NCBI RefSeq assembly: GCF_000221225.1
Contig: NW_006383034.1
Coordinates: 2,294,001 to 2,358,000 of the forward strand
DNA from: Thermochaetoides thermophila DSM 1495
Taxonomy: Eukaryota; Ascomycota; Sordariomycetes; Sordariales; Chaetomiaceae
Reading direction: 5' to 3'
Length of the DNA stretch: 64,000 nucleotides
Of the stretch, positions 23,116 through 34,998 are shown one piece after another. The notes under the pieces were generated by a model. The model did no database searches and was not told the DNA's origin. It saw only the letters and a program-made list of their open reading frames with translations. How positions within the stretch are numbered: position 1 is the first letter of the stretch; each line of letters begins with the position of its first letter. Both the position numbers and the translations under genes were made by a program.

Positions 23116-26100
23116 ATGCCTCCAAAGGACACACAGCGTCGTCCTCTCAAGAAGGATGGTGCTCCGGCACCCTCAGCTCGCGCAAGTCGCGCCCAGAAGA
23201 GACGGCTGTCAGAGAACTGCGATGAAGACATGGACAACCCAGAACAGTCCATTAAGAGGTGCCGCAGGGCCGCTGATGATGAAATCCGGTCATCTCCCAC
23301 ACTTAGCGACATCCCCGAGGATATTACGATGGACGATGCCACTGCTCAAGAATCCGAGGAGAACAAAGACAGCGATGACGACCGGCCCGGAAAGGATCGG
23401 TCGAGAAAGCAGGGGCTTGACAAGAAGTTGAAGCCGATATCCGATGTCAGCGAGATGTTTGAGGACATGATCCAACGCTGTCCTCCAGCGCATTTCGAGG
23501 ACAGGCCGGTGATGCTGAGGGTTGCGACCGTCTGCTCTGGTACCGACGCTCCTATTTTTGCACTTAGCCATATCCGCGATGCTCTGCAGGCCATGGGCCA
23601 CGGCTTTTGCATGGATTTTGAGCACGTCTTCAGCTGCGAGATTGAGCCTTTCAAGCAGGGCTTCATTCGCCGTAACCTGCCACAGTGCAGTCTGATCTTC
23701 CGCGACATTGTCGAGCTTGCCACGGCTGCTCGTGATGGCACCGCGTAAGAACCAATCTGCTGCTTTTTTCTTTTATAACTCGTACACGACCATACCAGGC
23801 TAACAGTTCTCCAGGACCACTGCTGGTGGCGCCCCTGCCAAGATCCCTGACGGACCCCTTGATATCTTCTTCGCTGGGTGCTCGTGTGTCGACTATTCTA
23901 ACATGAACACCAATAAACCAAGCGGCAGAGTGCCTTCCCTCGATCGACACCTGAAGGGCGAGGAGTCTCGCAAACCAGTTCCTGTCCGGTTCGATGTGGC
24001 ATTCTTCCACGACCTCAGTAAGAGCTTGGAGGAGCTCGCGGAGCTGAGCACGGCTGGCGAGTCGGCCAGGACCTTTTTCGCAGCTGTGAAACTGATCGCC
24101 GAGAGACGTCCTACCATCGTCATTCTCGAGAACGTGAGCGGTGCTCCCTGGAGCATGTACACTGACCAAATCTTCCCTCGAATTGGGTATGTCGCCCGCT
24201 TCGTTCGTCTTGACAGCAAGAATTTCTACCTCCCTCAGACGCGCCAGCGAGGCTATCTGGTCGCAATCAACTGCTACCGGGAGATCCCGTCTCCGAATGA
24301 GCCGCCTGCTGAGATCAATGTCATCAATGCCAACCGAATTGCCAGAGCTTGGACAGAGTGGCTTCAGCTGTGCCAGCGCCCGGCCTCGGCGCCCGTCACT
24401 GAGTTCCTCCGCAGTCCCGACGATCCAAGCACTATTCTGGCCAGGGCCGACATGGAAAGCAAGCCATGTACCAATTCCGACTGGTCGTTGTCGTCCCTGC
24501 GACACATTGATGCACGGCGCCGGGCCAACTTGCGGCACGACGATAATCCCTTCAGCATGAAAGCCATGCGCGGCGGTCAGTTAATTCATATGCGGCCACC
24601 TGATCACTCATGGCGGCCGGTTTGGAAGATGGCGGGCCCCCGTATCCTCGACCTTATGGACATTGTCTTTGCTGTCTCGTTAAAGGATGGTATCGACCTG
24701 GGCTACAAGACCGCCATGATCGACGTGAGCCAAAATGTTGACCGCAATGAGTTCTGCCGGCTCGGCCGTCCCAAAGCCAGGAATCTCGGTATCGTTGGCT
24801 GTGTCACTCCATCTGGCCTGCCAATCATGACCGATGAGGCACGCCCCCTGACAGGCACCGAAACGCTGGCTCTTCAGGGTCTTCCCGCCGAGGAGCTCGT
24901 TCTTTCGACGGAAACCCAAGCGCAGCAGCGGGACCTGGCGGGCAATGCCATGTCAGTCCCTGTTGTGGGAGCAGCAACCTATGCGGCTATTCTGGCTATC
25001 GCGAAGGTTGAACCCGAGCTCTTCCGCCAGATGACGCCGGAGGAAGCCCAGAGGAGGCATGGATTGTATGTCTCCCGCCTTGGTGACCAGTTCGTCCAGG
25101 GCAAGGACGGTGGTACCATGACGACCGATGTCCCTTGGCTTATTGAAATCGCCAGTCAGATGCGCCGCGTGTGCTTTTGCCCCATCCGCCCGAGCAAGAT
25201 CTATGTCTGCAGGACTTGCGGAGTCACCGCCTGCCCCTCATGCTCCGGCAACCCCCCACATAACTTCGGTGATGACATGGCTGACGACCTCCCGAACTGC
25301 TCTGTGGAAAGGGGCAAATCGAGGCTGAAGGATTGCTTGCCCGGCACTATCATGATGTTTCTCCCCTCAGACCAAGTCAAGGATGCGCTACGCCGCACTG
25401 CCGGTGGCATCTTCCGCGATGTAGCTTTGGAAGTTCTCGGGGGAAATGACAGTGAGCTTCCGTTTTACTATTTCGACGACATCAAGGTTACAGAGTCCAT
25501 CACCATCTGTTACAAGGCCGTTAACAGCATCGCTCGGCTCGTCCTTTGTCCAGCGACTAAGACGGCCTGTTGGTACATTTACATCGCGCCTTGGCACAGC
25601 CAACTGGGCGATCTCGCTAGGCACTTTGACGTCAACCAGCCGATTGCTCGTGGCCAAGTCGACACTAACATACTTGTTCCCACCTGGTCGGTCTGGATTC
25701 CCGGCCGTGTTGAGCTTCGTCTCGAATTACAACAAAACAAGCACGGTGAGGTCACTATCGGCTCTTTGGACTACGTGAACAGTGAGGCGGCACACGAACA
25801 TCCAGACCTCCCGGCATGGAAAGCCACCGTTGAAAGCAAGATTCGTGGCACCTATACCCATAGCCCACAATGTGGCACGGCCGGCAGGGCCCTGCACGTC
25901 AAGCAGCCTCAACATGGTGACTCCAAGGTCTTCTTGATGTGGGAATCTCTCAGGCTCGAAGTGCCTGAGAAAGACCACTTCGTCTGGACCGAGATGCCGC
26001 GGAGGATTGAGTCTCACGAGTACCGGGAGGTTCTTCTTTGCGCCGACACGTCCAAGCCGTTCACTCTTCAGCCGGAGCAAGGCGTCATGAAAGTATACTG

Positions 26101-29100
26101 GAACGGGCATTGGTCTAACGTAACCGTCCATGGCCCTCTCACGCCGGCAACACCTCTACCCGAGCTCGCCGTTGTGTTCTGGGGCCCCACGGCTGAGCTC
26201 CAGCAGAGGAAATGCCACTCTCCAGAGAGCCCAGAGAGTCCTATCGTTCGGATGGCCCCCTTCGCCGGCATTCAAGCGCCGCTGCGTCGGTTCCCTGCCT
26301 CAAAAGCGTACTTGTCCAAGTTTCGACAGGAGCATACGGACTCAGACTTCTATGTCGTCCCTGCTGCTGGTCGCGATGCCTTCTTGAGGCGCTTTGCCTT
26401 CCTCTCCAAGGAAATTCGCCAGGCGACCATGCCAGAAGACGGCGCTTCGTTCCCTCACCTCCATATGAGATGGATTTCAATCGATGCCTGCGACGTATGC
26501 TCCGTTTCTCCTCCAAAAGCCGTCCTGCTCTGCAAAGAAGAGCCGCGTAGGGATGCCACTGGGAAGAATAGAGACGCCCGACTGAAGAAGCTGCTGGTCG
26601 AGGACCCCGAGGATGCCGAGAAGTTTGAGAAGCAGCTGCAAGAGCTGCCAAATGCAGTCACAGTGGCGGTTAGATTGAGTCCATCTTTGCCCAACAACGG
26701 TCAGATAGAGGAACTTCTGGACATCCGGATCTTGTTACAGCCCAAAACACTGGCGTCCAGGGCGCTGGCTTACATACGCCAGGGCCATCCGAGCACGACT
26801 CGTGGCGCCGATGTAATCAACGACGAGTACAAGGCTTCGTTTCTCACAGAGCTTGATTATGCTTTCTTCTCGACACGTCCAGACTTCGCCCCGTTCCGCA
26901 ACTCGGTCAAACCCTGTGGCGATCACAACACGCATGGCATAGATCTGACCAATAACACCTGGAAGATGCCAGCAGGCGAGCCACCGCGCTTCCTACGCAG
27001 GGTTGGAAGGAGCAGGCAGGTCGTACAGCACAGATTGCGGCCAAGCCAGAGGGATGCCGTCAAGTGGATGATCCAGCGGGAGAGGATCCCTCTCAATTTC
27101 ATTAAGCGCGAGATTGAAGAGGAGGTGGTTCAACCACTCAACCTGCGCGTTGCCGGTAAGGCAGAATGGACAACGCGGTTTCCCTACAGCTCACGAGGAG
27201 GCGTGGTCGCGCACGAGATTGGCTATGGCAAAACGGTCGTCACGCTAGCACTCGTTGACTACATGCACGAGTATGATACGACCATCTCTGTGGAGGAGCG
27301 CATTCGAGAAGTCGATGGCGCGTGGCGCAAGGAACTCGGAGACAATGTCTTCCAGCTATTTGGGTCCGATGCAGAAGGTCTCCGGGCTGAAAGCTTCTTC
27401 CACCATCTCTCGGCAACGCTGGTGATCGTTCCCAGACACATCACGGACCAGTGGGCTAAGGAAATAGACAAATTCCTCGGATTGTCAACTCGAAATGGCA
27501 GTGTCCTGGTCATCAAGACCAGCCAGGCCTTCCACGGCAAATACACGCTACAAGAACTCAATAGGGCGCAGATTATCATAGTCAGCAGTTCTGTTTTTGG
27601 GCCCTCCTTCCGGGAGAAGCTGGAGGAGGTGTCCGGCTGTGGCGTAGAATTTGCCAAGGGCCTAAGCGGGAGGGCCTTGGACCTTTGGTACCGGGAAGCA
27701 CTTCGCAATCATCGAATCCTCACGGCTTTTTACCTGGCTGCTCGCCGATCAAGCTCGGACGAGGAAAAGCTCATTAGCCTAATTGAGAAGTCGTTGCTCC
27801 CTCAGCTGAACCGTTCCGAAATGGAAAAGCTGGACGACATCTTGGATAAACAGGTTCAGGGCATCGACCGTAACTACTACAAGTCGCGACTCCGCGATAA
27901 CACAGTAGAGCCCAAGCAGCAGAAGAACACGGGAGCTACTCTCAAGTTCGGACATGGAACGGCCGAAGGCCGTGGAAGGCAAGGTCGTGATGCACAGTCA
28001 ACCAAGTCACCTGTTGGCAACGTATGGAGCCCCACGTCTCTTCATGCTTGCAGTTTTGCTCGTATCGTCTGGGACGAGTGCTCTTACGATGATGACAAGG
28101 ACAGCTACATCCCTGTCTTCGTAGCAAATGCCGTCGCTAACTCCAAGTGGCTGCTTTCTGGCACTCCCAAGCTTTTCGATCTTGGGGCCGTGTGCAGGCT
28201 AGCAAACGCTTTTGGCGTACACTTGGCTCGCCCTGAACCGCGTCTCATGCCTGGCCTTCCGGCGATTACCGAAGGGCCAAAGCCTGAGCAGCTGACACCG
28301 AGCGAACAGTTTTACGCTTATTCATCATCCGTCAAAAGCAGCTCGCTAGCCGTAGAGCGCCATAATCAAGGCCACTCGTTCGTGAGTCAGTACTTCCGTT
28401 GTAATCTCCTCGAAGACGAGGAAGAGATTGAATTCGAGGAAACAGTTGTTCCGATCGCGATGGCCCCCGTGACCGCAATCCGATACTATCTCCTCGCACA
28501 GGAAGTTTTGGATGCCGGAGAGGACTACAGTCTGTTGCCAGAACATGCGCGCTCCCAGATCAAACTGAAGGGAAGCGATCTCGCTACTCGGGACGTGAAG
28601 GCTCAGGCCAGGATGCTGCTCGGACTTATGGCTTGCGGACTGGGTCAGAACGAGAACATCCAGTCTATCGACGATGTAAAGCGTGATCTTGATCAGCGTG
28701 TTGCTGGCTGTAGCAGACAGTTCAAGATGCTTTTCGACAAGCAGATGTTTCTCTGGAGCTGGATAAATTTGCTCCATGATCTCGAGTCGAGCGCTGCTTG
28801 GAGTGACCCCGTCAAAGACAGCTTGGAGAAGGTGGAATTTATTTGCAGCCGACTCACCGAGGCTTTGCTTGGAAACAAGCGCGTCACAAGATTTGATGAG
28901 GGCGACCTCTACCCGCACGAAGCCCAACTTATCGCTCCGCATGTGCCCGGCGACGACCCCGAGGGCAACAGGACAATCTATCCAGAGTGGGAAGACTGCC
29001 TCAACCAGGATTGGGCGGCTCGCTTTCGGAAGAGCAGCGCTCTATACACCTGGATCGACTTCTTTGATATTAGTGACTGTGACATTAACAAATTACATGA

Positions 29101-30508
29101 AGAGCAGCTCCGTTCGCTAGCCAAAGACATCCTTTACCTGCGGTGCAAGATTGATCCGGATGTTAGGCCGCTTGAGAGACAACCTGGAGGAGCCAAGGAG
29201 GCGATGATGAAGCAGCGCTGGCTTGAGAACGCCTTGGAAGACACAACAATTCGGAGAATTGCCAAAGAGAATGCAGCTACTATCGACATGCGCGTGGAGA
29301 AGGATCTCTCAGTCATCACTCAGCTGTCGAAAGCAGAGTTGGTATCATTTATCAAGAGCTGCCAGGACGCAAAGTCTCGGCAGATGGAGCGAGATGCGGC
29401 TAACGCCGACCGCTTTGACCAATGCTCGACAAGGGAATTGCGTGACTTGTGCCTCGAACACAACCTGAAGGTGCCCGGTACAACCGGGGAGATGAAGTCA
29501 GTATTGAAGCAACATCTCATGGGCACTTTGGGTCGCGAGCATTACCGCGATGGGCGCGCCCCAGTCAACCGCTACCGCAGCTTCCAAGCTGCCATGGCAT
29601 GCGAGAATCGGAGCCTGTCTCATCAGATTTCTCGCGCGAACGAGGAGCTCAAGCAAACCTTGGTGCACCTCACCAAGACAATTGAAGATCTACGCGCTGC
29701 TAAGCTCGAGGGTGGCTTTGTGCCTGGATACGACTCGCTGACCAAGGGTGACAACGACACCAAGACGTGCGCCAAATGCCGACGCCCGCTTCCAGACGAC
29801 CTTTCATTCATCGTTGTTGCGTGCGGGCACTTCCTCTGCGAGGACTGCAAGAAATCTGCGGGTTTCTACTGCCCCGTTAATGATTGCCTGGCTTTCGTCC
29901 ACGAGCGTCCGGTTCTCAGCTGCTCAGAGATCCGTCGTCTCTATACCCAACAAGAAGAGGCGTACGAGACACGGGCGGCGGCTGTCGTCGACCTGGTCAA
30001 GCACCGCATTCCCAGGGACGAGTTCGTTGTCGTGTTTGCTCAGTATGGCTTGTTCGTCGAGGCATTGGACACCGCATTCAGGAATTCCGGGCTCCGCTAT
30101 ACCAACCTTTCCAAGGTCAACGACGAGAATATTGCGGCGAAGCTTGAAGACTTCAAGAACGGAAACGCGGGGCAGATCCTGCTACTTGACATCGACAATG
30201 AGACGAGCGCAGGCAGCAATCTGACCAACGCGAACCACGTGATCTTTGCCAACCCATTTGTGCACCATGACGAGGAGCACCAGTCCCGTACCGTCAGGCA
30301 GGCGCGAGGCAGATGTGTCCGTATCGGGCAGACAAGGAAGGTGCACGTGTACCACTTCATGGCTCCCGGGACGATTGAAGAGCAGACGCTTCGTCATTAT
30401 TCTGAGTACAGCAAAGACGTCTCGGGCTTTTTCGAGAAGTGGGAACTTGTGCCGTGGTGGATGGATCGCATGGAGAAGCGTACCGAGAGGTCTTGTGGTC
30501 ACTCTTGA
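23116..30508 (+). CDS. DNMT5: DNMT5-family cytosine-5 DNA methyltransferase fused to SNF2 ATPase and RING finger
   Basis: Two exons (23116-23744, 23815-30508) encode about 2440 aa. The methyltransferase domain shows motif I (VCSGTDAP, about 139), motif IV around Cys234 (GCSCVDYSN), motif VI (ENV, 315-317), motif VIII (QTRQRGY, 351-357) and motif X (GNAMSVPVVGA, about 586). A cysteine cluster follows (CFCPIRPSK...CRTCG...CPSCSG, about 663-690). The SNF2 part has RPSQRDAVKWM (about 1284), Walker A IGYGKT (about 1347), a Walker B-like WDECSY (about 1629) and LSGTPK. A SAP-like segment (about 2081-2115), a RING (CAKC...CGHFLCEDC...CPVNDC, about 2195-2243) and helicase C (QARGRCVRIGQTRKVHVYHF) complete it. 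Known members are ATP-dependent maintenance enzymes for CG methylation, for example in Cryptococcus. No chromodomain is visible at the N-terminus. The intron (70 nt) has a GGCTAAC branch site. Confidence 0.93.
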
Positions 30509-30898
30509 GGGAGAAGCGCGAAGTATGGAGCTATCTCGGATATTGAGTCATATGTGGGAGTTTGTTTTTTTTTAAAAAAAAGGAAAAAGGCTTTCCGTTG
30601 ACTGCCTGGAAGCCAGATAAGGTTTCGCAAATGGTTTGATTACAGATAATTTTGACAAAGAGGAGGGGATGGATCGACACATCGTAATAGGGTTAACGGC
30701 CTGCAAACCTTCCTCATTGGGAATGGAAAGAGAGTGCTTCAGTTTGAGTTAGGAGCAGGACAATGAACATGTGCTTGTTCGTCCCTTTAAACTTGTGTAC
30801 TTGGTCCCTTGTGTCCCGGATACTGTAAATGTACTGCCAGTAGCAACGGACTCGCAACAAAGTGAGCTTTGATACATTAACATTACCTACTTCTATCA
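30509..30898. other. Intergenic region between convergent DNMT5 and ureidoglycolate lyase genes
   Basis: This 390-bp region between two facing stop codons must hold both 3' ends. A T-run/A-run inverted pair at about 30564-30587 (T8 followed by A8) could form a short AT hairpin or mark a polyadenylation region. No gene is seen. Confidence 0.4.
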
Positions 30899-31732
30899 TC
30901 ATAATTTGAATGCCCTTGCTTCTCTCTTCCCAGAGACAGCAGAGGGGGGCACCTTCACAGTAACCCCCGGGCCAAAGACCACCTCCTGGCAATCTTCAAC
31001 CACGACCCCATTCGCGAACTGCGACACCACAAAGTCCACTGCCGTTCCCTCCATGCCTAGCGCTACCATGGGCGCATGCCACGTCCCCGCCCCGTAGGTG
31101 ACAGCCTGGCTGGCCGTTGCCACATATGCGCGCATTTGCTTCAGGTCTGGCATGCCTGGCCCGGGAAGAGGCCGCGGATAGCTGGCTCCTGAGGGAATGC
31201 TTGCCGGCGTGGGCAGCGCAGGGGACGGCTCAGCATCGGGACCATCACTACTAAGATTGGCAGCTCCAGGGCTGTCTGGGGGAAGCGTTGGCGCAACGAT
31301 AACGAGATAGCGAGCAGATGGATCGGCGGTAAGCGGAGTGAAGGTCTGAGTTGTGTAGGGATGGCGCTCAAGAATCGAGACGTGGAATTCTGAGGGCGGT
31401 CCCTCGGCAGTTGGAGGGAGGGGAACGCGAGCAGCGCAGACAAAGATGTTCATGACCGGCTCTCCCGGCCGCCCGCTTGGGGCTTGTGAATAGAGATTGA
31501 TGGGCCGTGAAACATGCTGATACTTGATGGCTGAACCCTGGTTTGCGGGAACCGGGTTAAAAGGTAGTGAAGATCGTGACAAGAGCGGCAATGATGAGAA
31601 TGAGGATGGATTGGTTGTTGGTCGTGGATTCTCAATCACATCGCCAAAGGGCGCAAAGGCCTCGCGAGTGAGAGGGATGGCCTCGATCACAATTGGCGGC
31701 CCCGAAAACTGCAGCATGATAGGCGACGACAT
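30899..31732 (-). CDS. dal3: Ureidoglycolate lyase (allantoin/purine degradation)
   Basis: A single exon encodes 277 aa on the minus strand. It fits the ureidoglycolate lyase family (AllA/Dal3, cupin-like fold), which splits ureidoglycolate into glyoxylate and urea, the last step of allantoin use as nitrogen source. Recognisable blocks are IPLTREAFAPFGDVIENP near the N-terminus, SRPINLYSQAP, FHVSILERHPYTTQTFTPL, ARYLVIVAP, and at the C-terminus MRAYVATASQAVTYGAGTWHAPMVALG with FVVSQFANG. The AGTWH histidine and the HPYTTQTF block are the usual active-site regions. An insert of about 45 residues (Pro/Ser/Ala-rich) between YLVIVAP and the MRAYVA block is longer than in bacterial AllA and common in fungi. 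The gene converges on DNMT5 without a functional link. Confidence 0.9.
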   Translation of the reverse strand: MSSPIMLQFSGPPIVIEAIPLTREAFAPFGDVIENPRPTTNPSSFSSLPLLSRSSLPFNPVPANQGSAIKYQHVSRPINLYSQAPSGRPGEPVMNIFVCAARVPLPPTAEGPPSEFHVSILERHPYTTQTFTPLTADPSARYLVIVAPTLPPDSPGAANLSSDGPDAEPSPALPTPASIPSGASYPRPLPGPGMPDLKQMRAYVATASQAVTYGAGTWHAPMVALGMEGTAVDFVVSQFANGVVVEDCQEVVFGPGVTVKVPPSAVSGKREARAFKL

Positions 31733-33410
31733 CTTTTTTCAATGAATATGCGTTACGATACGTTTCCTTGCCGAGATGACAGGTTTGATGTTAGGCGCTG
31801 AGCACGGTCGGTGAGGCTGGGATCCAAATGTTTGAGAGGTTGGGTGTCTCAATGTGTTAGTGGGTTAGGGTTGGCTATGGCGGTCAACACCCCTCAAGTA
31901 CGTACTCAAAAGTCCGCAACACAACAACGTTCTACATTTCAGCTGGAATAGAGAGTTGGCATGATCAAATCTACTACTATCATATATACATATTAGGTTT
32001 CGTCACCTTTGAAACTAACGTGCTGGCTGAAGCGCATGTCGCCGTGCTCCGACAGCCTTTTGACCCACTCTCGTCTAATCCTTAGGCTCACGACGGTGCT
32101 GGAACCGCTAAACAACATCGGAGTTCTTTTTTATCCCAAAGCAACACAACGGTGACACCCCCGATGTGTGTGGCAAACTCTTTGGTTGCGTTCCTTTGCC
32201 AAGAAGAACATGATGTTGGCCATGCCTGTCGGCAGAGTGACATCGGATCTGGAGCCAAGGCCTGCCGTGCTATGTGCGACTGCCATCACCTTGGGCGACT
32301 TTGATCATACTTCACAGGTCCAAAAAATTGACATCTAGCTTGACACAGGCCCTCTTGTTTTGCACGCCCACAGCACACATTGTCGTCACGAGTTTCGGAG
32401 AGAAAATCCGTCGTCCCAGACCCTCAATCCGTGGACAGCACCATAGCACAAGTCAGACGTACGGCATCGTCTTGTATATGTGTGGGGTCTCTAGCATAGT
32501 TGGAAACAGGCTCAAATATCCATAGATGACTTGTTCCAATCTCAACTCCCAACCTGTCATGAGCATCCCAGAGTCGACCTCCCAGAGTGCGATGTCAATA
32601 TATGCACACTGTATATACGGCTATTTTTTGTTCCTATTTTTGGCCAGGTAATAAGAGCTCGGTCCTGAGTCTCCATATTGAGTCTGGTGCGGCTCCTGAT
32701 CCAGGCTGCCAAGACGTGCCAGGAACTTGGAAGCCAATCACCCGCCTATCATCACAGTCAAACCAGCGTATGTTCTCAACTCCAGGCCGGGCCCCTCCAT
32801 ATGCCCTGCAGTGCATCAGTCACAAACCACTCCAGCCTCACAGCCTCACTCCCCGACCTTGGGCTGTTATGTTGTCCTCCGCTCACTTCTCTCTTCGGGA
32901 TCAATTGACTGGATACGACCTCCATAGCAATCTAGTCGCCTTGTGTAAACGCCCGTGGCCATCTAACACCATCGCTATGGATATTCCCAGTAACCGGGTT
33001 ATATAGTATGCCGTCTGGCCGGTTGTATTGCTCGTCCCTTTTTCCGTCCCGTGTCTCGTTTCTGCTCTCCAATCCCACACGCAGTTCAGCACGCAAAGGC
33101 ACTTACCCCACTGGATCCCGATATCATGACAGGAATTATCACAATATCATCAATTCGCTTGTCATTTGTTTTCGCGGTTCCTCTCCCGCGGTCCATCACC
33201 CGCCGGGCCCTGTCGTCCCAGGCGACAGGTTGAGCGAGGATGGGCATTCAGTTGCTTACCCGTTGCTCAAGGACATGATAAGCACATAACGCCGCCAGTG
33301 TATATATTCGCCATGGGATGCCCAGAATCGCTCTCTGGCTCATCTCTCAGTAGCCTTGTGCGTCGCTGTGCTAGTCTGGACAACGCCAGCAGTGTCTGTC
33401 TCTCACCATA
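31733..33410. other. Intergenic region between divergent ureidoglycolate lyase and mucin-like genes
   Basis: No gene was recognised in 1.7 kb; open frames are short and overlap on both strands. The region must contain both promoters. Confidence 0.45.
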
Positions 33411-34998
33411 ATGGACAGGGTAGTCCTCCGATATCTCTGGGCGCTTCTCGCCTTCCTGGTGCTCCACGTCGACGCTTGTACCAGCTACGGAGTTAACTTC
33501 GCCAATGGCGGGTCATATAATATCGATTCATCATCTAACCAATACTTCAGCTTTGTTTCCGTCTTCCAGGGTAAGCACAGAAGTCGTAAGGTAGGCCAAA
33601 GGTCTATTGGTGAACGATACTGAAACCAGATGATATCCCTTCAGAGTGCTCTGGAGAGACCCTCAACCCGATCCTGATTAGCCCAGACAACAACCACTAT
33701 GTCTGCTCGGCCATAAACACTCACCCTAATGGTGTCGAGGTCACATCGACATGGTGAGCAGGGTTTCTGTCACAACCTGCGGCATCCAACATCTTACTCA
33801 TTAACAACATTGCGTAGTGGCATTCCTTATTCTGCCATGATTTCGGGCACTTGGAAAATTGTGCTGTCTGGAAATGAGATCAAGTCTCAGCGTGTTATCC
33901 ACCTCACTATCGGCGTGCCCCAGACAACTTGGGTGACAGTATGTGTACGCCCCTGAAATTGGTGGTTCTGTCAAATCAACCTAATAATGTTGTTTAGGCA
34001 ACCCCAACGGTCGTTGTTGGGTATACTACGACCGCAAGGGCCCAAAGTAGGTCAACCCCTATGGATGGCCCCGTGCATGGGATCATGGCAGATGTGGCTA
34101 ACTTAGTATCACTTACAGCCGTCTTGACGACACTCATCCAAACACACACCCTCATCATCGTCCCTCAGACAGTCACAGCCCCATGCAGCGGCGGGACACG
34201 AACCGTGACCAACTACCCGCCGAATCCCACATACGTCGTCACCTCAACCGCTGTTCGGACTGTCACAGACGCCCAGGTTACAAGCTACTGGACCACAACG
34301 ATCACATCGACCGCAAGCTGCCACTATCCCACAAGTTTTTTACCTCCGGTCTGGTCGCCTCCTGGCGGTGGTTGGGGCTGGCCCACCCGAGGGCCTTGGG
34401 CTGCTGATCTGAACACGGCTACAGAGAAAAAACGTGACGTGGCCGTTCCTGCTGCCACGGCCGCCGCTGCCGCTGTGGCTGCGGTCACGTCGACTATCAC
34501 GCAAACAACATACACCGTTACCAGCACGGTCACCACGACTATCCCTGGACGGACTACCACCGAGACCGGTGAGATCACTACCCCTTGAGGATCTATGTGG
34601 GTCGTATGTATGGAATATCACTGACTAGATGGCACAACAGTGCTTCGAACCACGACAGCTACCATGTATGTCTTGACCTTCACTCTATGTAAAAGTTCAT
34701 GCTGACACTTTGCGATCAGCACTCCTCCCCCGTCGACGGTCTGTGTAGGCGGCGCGCCTGGCGTCACTGTGACGGTCAATGTTGGCACACCTACGCCCGT
34801 CACACAAACCAGCATAGTGTATCTCACAAGCCATCTCTACGGCACAGTCTGGGTTGGGTACGGTGAGGTTTTCCACATGCCCATCATAATTTATGATTCT
34901 AACCGAGTGTTTGTTTCTTCAGACAAACCCAATATACGACATTCACGAATACAGCGAGCGCCACGGCTTGCTGGATGGCGGGTGGTTGGTTCAGTTGA
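33411..34998 (+). CDS. Mucin-like secreted protein, intron-rich, unknown function
   Basis: My model has eight exons: 33411-33570, 33645-33753, 33818-33938, 33998-34046, 34119-34568, 34641-34665, 34720-34857 and 34923-34998, giving 375 aa. A signal peptide is clear (MDRVVLRYLWALLAFLVLHVDA). A globular part follows: YGVNFANGGSYNIDSSSN, FSFVSVFQ joined to ECSGETLNPIL, CSAINTHPNG, and CGIPYSAMISGTWKIVLSG. The remainder is Thr/Val-rich (TSTAVRTVTDAQVTSYWTTT), as in O-glycosylated mucin-like fungal wall or secreted proteins, and ends TNTASATACWMAGGWFS. The type is common in Sordariomycetes but has no assigned function that I know. Acceptor choice for intron 1 (33644 versus 33628) and the last intron (donor 34858 with acceptor 34922, or donor 34863 with acceptor 34954) are both in frame, so alternative splicing is possible. 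It converges with the MFS gene. Confidence 0.65.

Noticed and set aside
23663..24538. 291-codon minus-strand frame overlapping the DNMT5 intron
   Set aside because: It is opposite the catalytic motifs of DNMT5 and crosses a well-supported intron; no domain seen.
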